Assembly: GCF_954871325.1 (NCBI RefSeq)
Contig: NC_088777.1
Span: 52,328,002 to 52,392,001 of the forward strand
Direction: 5' to 3'
From: Gordionus sp. m RMFG-2023
Lineage: Eukaryota > Nematomorpha > Gordioida > Chordodea > Parachordodidae
Length of the DNA stretch: 64,000 bases
The notes beneath the pieces are model-generated. The model saw only the letters and a program-made list of their open reading frames with translations, was not told where the DNA came from and made no database searches. Shown here piece by piece: positions 1 through 12,649 of the stretch. Numbering within the stretch: position 1 is the first letter of the stretch; the number at the start of each line of letters is the position of its first letter. The position numbers and the translations under genes are program-made.

Positions 1-497
1 TGTATTATCAAGATAGACTTTTATAAAAAGTATCGATATCTGTATCTAAATATTATTTTAAAAGTATCTGTATGTTTTTAGATATTTTTAATTATACATT
101 AGATATACTATTAATCAACACATTTTTATTAAAAATAAATATATCTGAATGAAAAATTTTTTTTATTTCATATGAGCATAAAATTTAAATAAATATATAT
201 TAAAAAATATTACCAATAAAATAAAAAGTGAAAGATTGTAAAAGAGAATTAAGTACCTGCTCTAAGCAATGACCCTAAAAACAATAACCGCTTGACTTTT
301 GATGAAAAAATTATATTTAATATAAAAATAAAATATTTTTAAATAAATAATTGTTTTAAAAGATTGTTCGAAAGAAAATATGGGCATTGAAAACATTTAT
401 CAAATTATTTTTTTATAGGATATTCGAATTGAATGTGATCAAATATAAAAATTCTGTTTAATAAATAATTTATATTCAAAAGAGACGGAAAAACCTC

Positions 498-530
498 TAT
501 ATATAAAAAAATAATTGTTTCTGTATACAG
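498..530 (+). promoter_or_regulatory. Conserved TATA-like block plus CTGTATACAG palindrome (unit 1 example)
   Basis: TATATATAAA at 498-507 is followed by the perfect 10-bp palindrome CTGTATACAG at 521-530. The block CCTCTATATATAAAAAA recurs at the same place in nearly all units (for example 4165, 7870, 20490, 27865, 40533, 44250). It could be a pol II TATA element driving a noncoding satellite transcript, but in DNA this A+T-rich a TATA-like string is weak evidence. Confidence 0.3.
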
Positions 531-1882
531 GTATATTTGTAAAAACGTATCAGTTTCTAATACATGTTTAGGCGATGAATTGCTGTCTCTATTTAAAAAT
601 TATCTTTTGACAATTTTGAGAAATTCTATACAATTTTATCAAGTGAAATATTATTCTGAATTTACCTCAGAATATATTTACACAATAATTAATAAGAAAA
701 ATATCTCATTAATGTACAAAGATAATTTTCAAACTTCCCTTTGTTAAAATTAATAGGTATGATAATGATGAATTAGAGTTAATAGAGAATAAATTATATG
801 AATTGGATTCGGTTACCTAGTTGCCATGTAATTAAATGGATTTCAAGGACAATATAATTGTATACACAGTTTGGGACGTGGAAAACCTTTGACCAAAAAT
901 ATAACGATAACAAAACTAGAAGATCTACAGAATACAGAGAGGAATAGTTTGACCTGAGCGTCATCAGGACGGCTACCGATATTTTCGATAACGCCAAAAA
1001 CGCCTGATAATATTCATAATGGCGACACATGGCCAGAGCATAAATTTGTTTTTAATAATTTATGTATTCAATAGATCCTCTAATAATTGGCCATAATTAT
1101 TATTGTAATCGTTTAATGTCATCGGGACTCTTTCAAATTGTTTGTTAAAATACTAAATCTTTATCCTTGAATGAATTTTTACCTCTTTCATTTTTTTATT
1201 ATATTAATTTTAGTTAATACTATATTACTGGTTGAAGATAATTATTTTTTGAAACAATTCTTATTATATTATATAAATAAAACGGCCACATAATTTATGT
1301 TTATGCATTGAGACAAGAGACAAGTGACTTCTATTGAATTATGATTGGAAACTGATTTAAGTTTTATAAGAAAAGTAAAATAATACTTGACTATCTCAAA
1401 ATTCTTGTAAATAATACGATGTTTAAAATTAACAGAGTTTACTTCTGGTGTAAAAGTTTTTTAAGAATATGGCCTCTATATTTCCATAATATGCTTAAAC
1501 GCCTAAAAAGTTATATAATGCGTTTGCTAAATTAAAAATTATGAGCATTAAGATACATATTGTGATATAACAATGTATATTACACTACTTTGTATTAATT
1601 TTATTTGAGTAATTTTGCATTTCTCTATTTCTATAATATATATTTGACCCATTAAACGCCTATCTTATATTTTTAATTATTAATCTTTGAATCATTAAGT
1701 AGTTTTAAAGTGCAATTTGTAAAGCTTAAAACAGAAAGATTTTCTAGAACCAATATTCCTATTATTCTCTTCTATTTTTTCACAAAATAAATACCAATTG
1801 ATTGAATTCAAATTTTCATACCTGCTGCATTTTTGTCTTCTCAATCAAATTTAGGCAAGGTATCTCACATTTGTATTAATCT

Positions 1883-1894
1883 GTTGTATACAAC
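1883..1894 (+). repeat. Perfect 12-bp palindrome GTTGTATACAAC (unit 1 example)
   Basis: GTTGTATACAAC is its own reverse complement and is found at the equivalent place in most units (for example near 5588, 9290, 14573, 45680, 49321). A few copies carry one change (GTTGTATATAAC in units 6 and 8). It shares the GTATAC core with the palindrome at 521-530. A role as a protein-binding site is inference. Confidence 0.5.
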
Positions 1895-2191
1895 TCTTAT
1901 ATAATATATATATTAAAAGTATAGTAATATGGAATCATCACTTATTCCAGATTAACTTACCGATAGTTATTATATTTACTATAAAACTTTCGATTATGAT
2001 TATAAAGATATTTATTATATAATTATTGTGAATAATTTGGTGATAACGAGCTTTAAGGACAATAAGTAATTTATATAATTATCCTATTTAACACACTATA
2101 CTAAAAAAATTGGTATATCGTTCTTTTTTTGATTGAAAGCTTTTCAATGAACAAGAATTATTGAATAGTTGGGGTAAAAATAAATGGGATT

Positions 2192-2211
2192 AAGGTTCAG
2201 ATGTGAACCTT
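2192..2211 (+). repeat. Conserved stem-loop, 8-bp arms and 4-nt spacer (unit 1 example)
   Basis: AAGGTTCA, spacer GATG, TGAACCTT is a perfect inverted repeat. All 15 occurrences across the array are recognisable. Arms are perfect at 2192, 11177, 14881, 18510, 42258, 45986 and 49627, while the last spacer base varies (G, T or A). In the other copies one base of the left arm differs (for example ACGGTTCA, AAGGTTCT). The right arm is unchanged in every copy I checked. It could be a hairpin or a dimeric protein-binding site. Confidence 0.6.
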
Positions 2212-3671
2212 TTACAAAACATTAGATGAAGAGATTATAATTTTATTTTATTATTTCTAAATTCTAATATCGCATCATATTCTCAAATTTTTAAGCAAAG
2301 ATTATTATACTTTTATCCTATAAATTGAATAAATATTAGAAAATTAAATAATTATTTTTAAAAATATGTTTTCAAGATTAAATATAAAATCAAAACAGAA
2401 AGATTTTAATATTTATTGATTTATTATTCTAAAATATTCTACTCAAAACAATAAATATGTATATCCTAATATAATTTATTTATAATTTATAAAAAAATAG
2501 ATACAATTTGGAAAAATATGAGTAATAATACTTTTTTTTCTATCTTATTTTTCTTATTATTTTTAATCATTTTATAAAAATTTATATATATGATTTTTAT
2601 AAAATGTTAAACTTCCATATAAACATTTGAACGAGTTTTATCTTGACAATGTAATTGAGATAAATGACAAGGGTCGCTAACAACATATAGAATACATTTA
2701 AATAGTTAATTATAGCACAATTGATAATAAATTATTAGACATCAACTATAAACTCATAAGATTTCACATAAATATACAATAAATATGTATAAATTTCCTC
2801 TAAACAATAAATATAGTCATTTTTATGTCACATAAAATTCTAAAATATCAAAAATAACTTCAAGAATAAGTCTTAAAAAATTAGATTATTTTTCAACATA
2901 AAGTACTCTTCCTTAAGGAAAATTAACCAGCCATTTTGTAAATTTATTTAGTTTGTAGCCTAGTCAAAGATAATAGGGTTTACAATTTTTAGGATGGCAA
3001 AACAAGAAGATAAAAATAAACTTGACGCGGAATTCCATCATAGAAAATCCACCACGGGTTGTTGACATACTACATATACTTGTTTTTGACTTATAAGAAT
3101 TGAAAACTAATTTAATTTTACTTTTACCTTATCGCTTAGGGCCATGTAATGAATCATATTTTGACTAAATATTTTTTGAAAATTCCAACTTTAATCGTAT
3201 ATCTACTTAGCCTACTTTAGTAAGCAAAATCAGAAGGAAAAATATCAAATCATTATAAAATCATATAATTTTTTGATTTCTAAATCAGCATCACTAAATG
3301 CTAATATCAATAGCTGATAAATCAAGGTAGTTTAAAAAGGGTAATTTCACATTCTCAGAATAAAAATATCCCAAAATTTTTGGATTTTATTTAAGAATGT
3401 TTAATAATGAGTTTCTATCGAATTTGTCTAAAGTTCTAAATATATTGTACATAATCCTTTATTTTTATGAATAAAATATTTTCATAAATTAAAGAAAAAA
3501 TCATTTTTTTAAAAAAATATTTGAAATTTTGTTAATTTTAAAATTTTTGATTAAAATCGGTTAGGCAATAGTATAATATTGTTGAAAAATTAATAATTAC
3601 AAATATCTTATATTTTAAGATTTAGAATATTATGAATTTCGTAAATAAAAGAAATTCCAAAGCTGCTAAAA

Positions 3672-6600
3672 TGTTTTATTATCAAGATAGACTTTTATAA
3701 AAAGTATAGATATCTGTATCTAAATATTATTTTAGAAGTATCTGTATGTTTTTAGATATTTTTAATTATACATTTGATATACTATTAATCAACACATTTT
3801 TATTAAAAATAAATATATCTGAATGAAAATTTTTTTTATTTCATATGAGCATAAAATTTAAATAAATATATATTAAAAAATATTACCAATAAAATAAAAA
3901 GTGAAAGATTGTAAAAGAGAATTAAGTACCTGCTCTAAGCAATGACCCCAAAAACAATAACCGCTTGACTTTTGATGAAAAAATTATATTTAATATAAAA
4001 ATAAAAAATTTTAAATAAATAATTGTTTTAAAAGATTGTTCGAAAGAAAATATGGGCATTGAAAACATTTATTAAATTATTTTTTTATAGGATATTCGAA
4101 TTGAATGTGAACAAATATAAAAATTCTGTTTAATAAATAATTTATATTCAAAAGCAACGGAAAAACCTCTATATATAAAAAAATAATTGTTTCTGTATAG
4201 AGGTATATTTGTAAAAACGTATCAGTTTCTAATACATGTTTAGGCGATGAATTGCTATCTCTATTTAAAAATTATCTTTTGACAATTTTGAGAAATTCTA
4301 TACAATTTTATCAAGTGAAATATTATTCTGAATTTACCTATCAATATATTTTCACAATAATTATTAAGAAAAATATCTCATTAATGTACAAAGATAATCT
4401 TCCAACTTTACCTTTGTTAAAATTAATAGGTATGATAATGATAAATTAGAGTTAATAAAGAATAAATTATATGAATTGGATACGGACCTAGTTGCCATGT
4501 AATTAAATGGATTTCAAGGACAATTTAATTATATACACAGTATGGGACGTTGAGAACCTTTGAAAAAATATAAAGATAACAAAACGAGAAGATATCCAGA
4601 ATACAGAGAGGAGTAGTTAGACCTGTGAGTCTTCAGACCGTCTATTGATATTTTTGATAACGTCAAAAACGCCTTAGTTTAAGAAAACTCGCTGATAATA
4701 TTCATAATGGCGACATAGGTCCATAGCATATGTTTTAAATAATTTATATATTCTATAGATGCTCTAAAAATTAGCCATAATCATTAGTTGTTTAATGTTT
4801 TCGGAACCCTTTCAAATTATATGTTTAAATATTTAGCCTTAATCTATATCATCGAATGTACCTCTTTCATTTTATTAATATATTAATTATAGTAAATACT
4901 ATATTACTGATTGAAGATAATTATTTTTTGAAACAATTCTTATTAATATTATATGAATTAAAACGGCCATATTATTTATGTTTATGCATTGAGATAAGAG
5001 ACAAGTGACTTCGATTGAATTATGATTGGAATCGATTTAAGTTTTATTAAAAAAGTAAAATAATACTTGACAACCTCAAAATTCTTGTAAATATTACGAT
5101 ATTTGAAATTAACAGAGTTTACCTCTGGTGTAAAAGTTTCTTAAGAATATGGCCTCTACATTTACAGAATAAGCTTAAACGCCCAAAAAGTTGTATAATG
5201 CGTTTGCTAAATTAAAAAATAAAAATTTCAGATACCAATTATTAGAATTAAGATGCATATTGTGATTTAACAATGTATATTAGACTCCTTTTTATTAATT
5301 TTTTTTGAGTAATATTGCATTTCTCTATTTCTAAATAATATATTTGCCCAATTTAACGCCTTTCAAATTATATTTTTAATTATTAATCTTTGAATCATTA
5401 AGTTATTTTAAAATGCAATTTGTAAAGCTTACAGTAGAAAGATTTTCTAGAACCAATATTCCTATTAAATTCTCTTCTATTTATCCATAAAATAAATACC
5501 AATTAATTGAATTCAAATTTTCAAACCTGCTGCATTTTTGTCTTCTCAATAAAATTTAGGCAAGGTATCTCAAATTTGTATTAATCTGTTGTATACAACT
5601 CTTTTATAAAATATATATTAAAAGTATGGTAATATGGAATCATCACTTATTCCAGATTAACTTACCGACAGTTATTATATTTACTATAAAACTTTCGATT
5701 ATTATTATAAAGATGTTTATTATATAATTATTGTAAATAATTTGATGATAACGAGCTTTAAGGACAATAATTAATTTATATAATTACCCTATTTAACACA
5801 CTACACTAAAATTAATCGGTATATCGTTCTTTTTTGATTGAAAGCATTTCAATGAACAGGAGTTATTGAATAGTTGGGGTAAAACGAGATGGGATTAAAG
5901 TTCAGATGTGAACCTTTTACAAAACACTAGATATGGAAACCCAAATTTTATCTTATAATTTCTAAATTCTAATATCGCATCATATTCTCAAATTTTTAAG
6001 CAAAGGTTATTATACTATTATCCTAAAAATTGTATAAAAATTAGAAAATTAAATTATTATTTTTAAAATATGTTTCCAATATTAAATATAAAATTAAAAC
6101 AGAAAGATTATAATATTTATTGATATATTATTTTAAAATATTCTACTCAAAATAATAAATATGTATATCCTAATATAATTTATTTAATATTTATAAAAAA
6201 TAGATGAAAATAGGAAAGATATGAGTAGTAATACTTTTTTTTATCTTATTTATTATTATTTTTAATCATTTTATAAAAATTTATATATATGATTTTAATA
6301 AAAAGTTAAACTTCCATATAAACATTTGAACCAGTTTTATCTTTACAATGTAATTGAGATAAATGACAATATTCGCTAACAACATAGAGAATAAATTTAA
6401 ATAGGTAATTATAGCACAATTGATAATAAATTATTAAACATCAACTATAAAGTCATAAGATTTCACATAAATATACAATATATATGTATAATTTTCCTCT
6501 GGACAATAAATATAGTCATTTTTATGTCACAAAAAATTCTAAAAATATCAAAAATAACTTCAAGAAAAAGTCTTAAAAAATTAGATTATTTTTCAATATA

Positions 6601-7360
6601 AGAAGATAAATTAACCACCATTCCTGTAAATTTAACAAGTTTGAAGCCTAGTTAAAGATAATATGGTTAACAATTTTTAGGGTGGCAAAACTAAAAGATA
6701 AAAATAAACTTAACGCGGAATTCCATCATAGAAAATCCTCCACGGGTTGTTGACAAACAACATATACTTGGTTTTGACTTAAAAGAATTGGAAACTATTT
6801 TAATTTACATTCTCGCTATAGGTCATGTAATGAATCATATTTTGGTAAAAAATTTTTTGAAAATTTTAACATTAATCCTATTTTTACTTTACTAACCTTA
6901 GTATGGCAAAATCAGAAGGAAAAATATCAAATCATTATAAAATCATATAATTTTTTGATTTCTAAATCGGCATCACTAAATGCTAATATCAATAGCTGAT
7001 AAATCAATATCATAGTAAGGTAGTTTAAATAGGGCGATTTCACATTCTCAGAATAAAAATATTCAAAGATTTTTGAGTATTTTGTTTAATAATGTTATGA
7101 GTTTTTATCGAATTTGTGTAAAGTTCTAAATATTTTATACATAATCCTTTATTTTTATGAATAAAAATTTTTCATAAATTAAAAAAAAAATCATTTTTTT
7201 AATAAAATTTTTGTAATTTTGTTGATTTTAAAATTTTTGATTAAAATCGGTTAGGCTATAGTATAATATTGTTGAAAAATTAATAAATACAAATATCTTA
7301 TATTTTAAGATTTAGAATATTATGATTTCGTGAATAAAAGAAATTACAAAGCTGCTAAAA
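3672..7360 (+). repeat. Array unit 2
   Basis: From about 4681 to 5800 it matches unit 3 (8383-9502) with almost no differences, indicating a recent exchange between neighbours. Near 6600 it lacks about 17 bp of the block reading GGTACTCTGCCTTAAGG in other units, a loss shared with unit 10 (near 39260). The CTGTATACAG palindrome seen in unit 1 is changed here to CTGTATAGAG. Confidence 0.93.
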
Positions 7361-10300
7361 TGTTGTATTATCAAGATAGACTTTTATAAAAAGTATCGAT
7401 ATCTGTATCTAGATATTATTTTAGAAATTTTTTTATATGTTTTAGATATTTTTATTTATACATTTGATATACTATTAATCAACACATTTTTATTAAAAAT
7501 AAATATATCTGAATGAAAAATTTATTTTATTTCATATGAGCATATAAATTAAATAAATATATATTAAAAAATATTACCAATAAAATAAAAAGTGAAAGAT
7601 TGTAAAAGAGAATTAAGTACTTGCTCTAAGCAATGACGTTCATTCATTATCAAAAACAATAAACACTTGACTTTTGATGAAAAAATTATATTTAATGTAA
7701 AAATAAAAAATTTTTAAATAAATAATTGTTTTAAAAGATAGTTCGAAAGAAAATATGGGCATTGAGAACATTTATTAAATTATTATTTTATATAATATTG
7801 GAATTGAATGGGAACAAATATAAAAATTCTGTTTAATAAATAATTTATATTCAAAAGCAACGGAAAAACCTCTATATATAAAAAAATAATTGTTTCTGTA
7901 TACAGGTATATATGTAAAAAAATATCAGTTTCAAGATACATGTTTAGGAGATGTATTGCTAACTCTATTTGAAAATTATCTTTTAACAATTCTGAGAAAT
8001 TCCATACAATTTTATCAAGTGAAATATTATTCTGAATTTACCTCAGAATATATTTGCACAATAATCAATAAGAAAAATATCTCATTAATGTACAAAGATA
8101 ATCTTCCAACTTCCCTTTGTTAAAATTAATAGGTATGATAATGATGAATTAGAGTTAATAGAGAATAAATTATATGAATTGGATCCGGACCTAGTTGCCA
8201 TGTAATTAAATGGATTTCAAGGACAATTTAACTGTATACACAGTATAGGACGTAGAAATACTTTGAAAAAATATAAAGATAACAAAACGAGAAGATATCC
8301 AGAATACAGAAAGGAGTAGTTAGACCTGTGCATCTTCAGGCAGGCTATTGATATTTTTGATAACGTCAAAACGCCTCAGTTTAAGAAAACTCGCTGATAA
8401 TATTCATAATGGCGACATAGGTCCATAGCATATGTTTTAAATAATTTATATATTCTATAGATGCTCTAAAAATTAGCCATAATCATTAGTTGTTTAATGT
8501 TTTCGGAACCCTTTCAAATTATATGTTTAAATATTTAGCCTTAATCTATATCATCGAATGTACCTCTTTCATTTTATTAATATATTAATTATAGTAAATA
8601 CTATATTACTGATTGAAGATAATTATTTTTTGAAACAATTCTTATTAATATTATATGAATTAAAACGGCCATATTATTTATGTTTATGCATTGAGATAAG
8701 AGACAAGTGACTTCGATTGAATTATGATTGGAATCGATTTAAGTTTTATTAAAAAAGTAAAATAATACTTGACAACCTCAAAATTCTTGTAAATATTACG
8801 ATATTTGAAATTAACAGAGTTTACCTCTGGTGTAAAAGTTTCTTAAGAATATGGCCTCTACATTTACAGAATAAGCTTAAACGCCCAAAAAGTTGTATAA
8901 TGCGTTTGCTAAATTAAAAAATAAAAATTTCAGATACCAATTATTAGAATTAAGATGCATATTGTGATTTAACAATGTATATTAGACTCCTTTTTATTAA
9001 TTTTTTTTGAGTAATATTGCATTTCTCTATTTCTAAATAATATATTTGCCCAATTTAACGCCTTTCAAATTATATTTTTAATTATTAATCTTTGAATCAT
9101 TAAGTTATTTTAAAATGCAATTTGTAAAGCTTACAGTAGAAAGATTTTCTAGAACCAATATTCCTATTAAATTCTCTTCTATTTATCCATAAAATAAATA
9201 CCAATTAATTGAATTCAAATTTTCAAACCTGCTGCATTTTTGTCTTCTCAATAAAATTTAGGCAAGGTATCTCAAATTTGTATTAATCTGTTGTATACAA
9301 CTCTTTTATAAAATATATATTAAAAGTATGGTAATATGGAATCATCACTTATTCCAGATTAACTTACCGACAGTTATTATATTTACTATAAAACTTTCGA
9401 TTATTATTATAAAGATGTTTATTATATAATTATTGTAAATAATTTGGTGATAACGAGCTTTAAGGACAATAATTAATTTATATAATTACCCTATTTAACA
9501 CACTATACTGAAATAAATTGGTATATCATTCTTTTTAAGAATTATTGAATAGTTAGGGTAAAACTAAATGGGACTAAGGTTCTGATGTGAACCTTTTAAA
9601 AAACACTAGATATGGAAACCCAAATTTTATCTTATAATTTCTAAATTCTAATATCGCATCATATTCTCAAATTTTAGAGCAAAGGTTATTATACTATTAT
9701 CCTAAAAATTGTATAAAAAATAGAAAATTAAATTATTATTTTTTAAAATATGTTTCCAAGATTAAATATAAAATCAAAACAGAAAGATTATAATATTTAT
9801 TGATATATTATTCTAAAATATTCTACTCAAAATAATATATATATTTATCCGAATATAATTTATTTAATTAATAAAAAATAGATATATATTGGAAAAAGAT
9901 GAGTAATAATACTTTTTTTTCTATCTTATTTTTATTATTATTATTAATCATTTTATAAAAATTTATATATATGATTTTAATAAAAAGTTAAACTTCCATA
10001 TAAACATTTGAACCAGTTTTATCTTTACAATGTAATTGAGATAAATGACAATATTCGCTAACAACATAGAGAATAAATTTTAATAGGTAATTATAACACA
10101 ATTGATAATAAATTATTAAACATCAACAATAAAGTCATAAGATTTCACATAAATATACAATATATATGTATAAATTTCCTCTGGACAATAAATATAGTCA
10201 TTTTTATGTCACAGAGAAAATTCTAAAAATATCAAAAATAACTTACGGCCATATAATTTATGTTTATGCATTGAGACAAGAGATTAGTGACTTCGATTGA

Positions 10301-12649
10301 ATTATGATTGGAAACTGATTTAAGTTTTATTAGAAAAGTAAAATAATACTTGACAACCTCAAAATTTTAGTAAATAATACGATGTTTGAAATTAACACAG
10401 TTTAACTTTGGTGTAAAAGTTTCTTAAGTATATGGCCTATATATTTTCATAATATGCTTAAACGCCTAAAAAGTTGAATAATGCGTTTGCTAAATTAAAA
10501 AATTAAAAATTTCAGATTCCTATTATTAGCATTAAGATGCATATTGTGATTTAAAAATGTATATTAGACTCCTTTGTATTATTTTTTTTGAGTAATTTTG
10601 CATTTCTCTATTTCTTTATAATAAATTTGCCCCATTAAACGCCTATCTTATTATATTTTTAATTATTTATCTTTGAAACATTAAGTAGTTTTAAAATGCA
10701 ATTTGTAAAGCTTACAGCAAAAAGATTTTCTAGAACCAATATTCCTATTAAATTCTCTTCTATTTTTCCACAAAATATCATACCAATTAATTGAATTCAA
10801 GTTTTCAAACCTGCTGCAATTTTGTCTTCTCAATCAAATTTAGTCAAGGTATCTCACATTTTTATTAATCTGTTGTATATAACTCTTATATAAAATATAT
10901 ATTAAAAGCATAGTAATATGGAATCATAACTTATTCGATTAACTTACCGATAGTTATTATATTTACTAACTTTCGATTATGATTATAAAGATATTTATTA
11001 TATAATTATTGTGAATAATTTGGTGATAACGAGCTTTAAGGACAATAATTAATTTATATAATTGCCCTATTTAACACACTATACTAAAATAAATTGGTAT
11101 ATCGTTCTTTTTTTTGATTGAAAGAATTTCAATGAACAGGAATTATTGAATAGTTAGGGTAAAACTAAATGGGATTAAGGTTCAGATGTGAACCTTTTAC
11201 AAAACACTAGATGAATTTTATTTTATAATTTCTAAATTCTAATATCGCATCATATTCTCAAATTTTAAGGCAAAGATTATTATACTATTATCCTAAAAAT
11301 TGTATAAAAATTAGAAAATTAAATTTTTTTTAAAAATATGTTTCCAATATTAAATATAAAATCAAAACAGAAAGATTATAATTTTTATTGATATATTATT
11401 CTAAAATATTCTACTCAAAATAATAAATATGTATATCCTAATATAATTTATTTAATATTTATAAAAATAGATGATAATTGGGAAGATATGAGTAATAATA
11501 CATTTTTTTCTATCTTATTTTTCTGATTATTATTAATCATTTTATAAAAATTTATATATATGATTTTAATAAAAAGTTAAACTTCCATATAATAAACATT
11601 TGAACCACTTTTATCTTGACAATGTATTTGAGATAAATGACTAGGGTCGCTTACAACATAGAAAATAAATTTAAATAGGTAATTATAGTACAATTGATAA
11701 TAAATTATTAGACATCAACTACAAAGTCATAAAATTTCACATAAATATACAATATATATGTATAAATTTCCTCTGGACAATAAATATAGTCATTTTTATG
11801 TTAAAGAAATTTCTAAAATATCAAAAATAACTTCAAGAATAAGTCTTAAATAATTAGATTATTTTTCAATATAAGGTACTATGCCTTAAGAAAAATTAAC
11901 CAAGCTTCCCGTAAATTTATTTAGTTTGAAGCCTAGTCAAAGATAATAGGGTTTACAATTTTTAGGATAGCAAAACAAGAAGATTAAAATAAACTTGACG
12001 CGGTTCCATCATAGAAAATCCACCATGTGTTGTTGACAAACAACATATACTTGGTTTTAACTTATAAAAATTGGAAACTATTTTAATTTTACTTTTAAAT
12101 TCGCGCTTAAGGCCATGTAAAGAATCATATTTTGACTAAATTTCTTTGAAAATTCCAACATTAATCGTATTTTTACTTTACTAACTTTAGTAGGCAAAAT
12201 CAGAAGGAAAAATATCAAATCATTATAAAATCATATAATTTTTTTATTTCTAAATCAGCATCACTAAATGCTAATATCAATAGCTGATAAATCAATATCA
12301 CAGTAAGGTAGTTTAAAAAGGGTGATTTCACATTCTCAGAATAAAATTATTCAAAGATTTTTGAAGATTTTATTTAAGAATGTTTAAACATGAGTTTCTA
12401 TCGAATTTGTCTAGAGTTCTAAATATTTTGTAAATAATCCTTTATTTTTATGCATAAAACATTTTCATAAATTAAAAAAAAATTCATTTTTTAAAAAAAA
12501 TATTTGTAATTTTGTTGATATTTTATTAAAATCGTTTAGGAAATAGTATAACAATATTGTTGAAAAATTAATAAATACAAATATCTTATATTTTAAGATT
12601 TAGAACATTATAAATTACGTGAATAAAAGAAATTCCAAAGCTGCTAAAA
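7361..12649 (+). repeat. Array unit 3, enlarged by an internal partial duplication
   Basis: About 5.29 kb. The sequence runs normally to 10244 (...AAAAATAACTT) and then jumps back to ACGGCC at 10245, a block already passed at 8665. Segments 8665-10244 and 10245 to about 11832 therefore represent the same part of the unit twice. The two versions are clearly diverged: the first resembles unit 2, the second other units. This fits unequal crossing-over between different units better than a fresh local copy. Confidence 0.92.
8665..11832 (+). repeat. Internal ~1.58-kb partial duplication within unit 3
   Basis: ACGGCC near the start of each half (8665 and 10245) lies 1580 bp apart, and CAAAAATAACTT closes both halves (ending at 10244 and about 11832). 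Both halves contain the stem-loop with spacer GATG (9576-9595 with one arm mismatch, 11177-11196 perfect). Divergence between the halves exceeds that between units 2 and 3 over the same interval. Confidence 0.9.

Larger units (their letters stand above)
1..3671 (+). repeat. Array unit 1
   Basis: First unit in the window, used here as the reference for unit positions. From about 866 to 1920 it is almost identical to unit 7 (same offset of about 23.70 kb throughout). Compared with unit 7 it lacks about 18 bp between two AAAACGCCT direct repeats near 1000, a typical slippage loss, and 13 bp near 1546. The whole unit is A+T-rich; its least A+T-rich part is about 830-1030. No complete gene is present. 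Confidence 0.93.
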
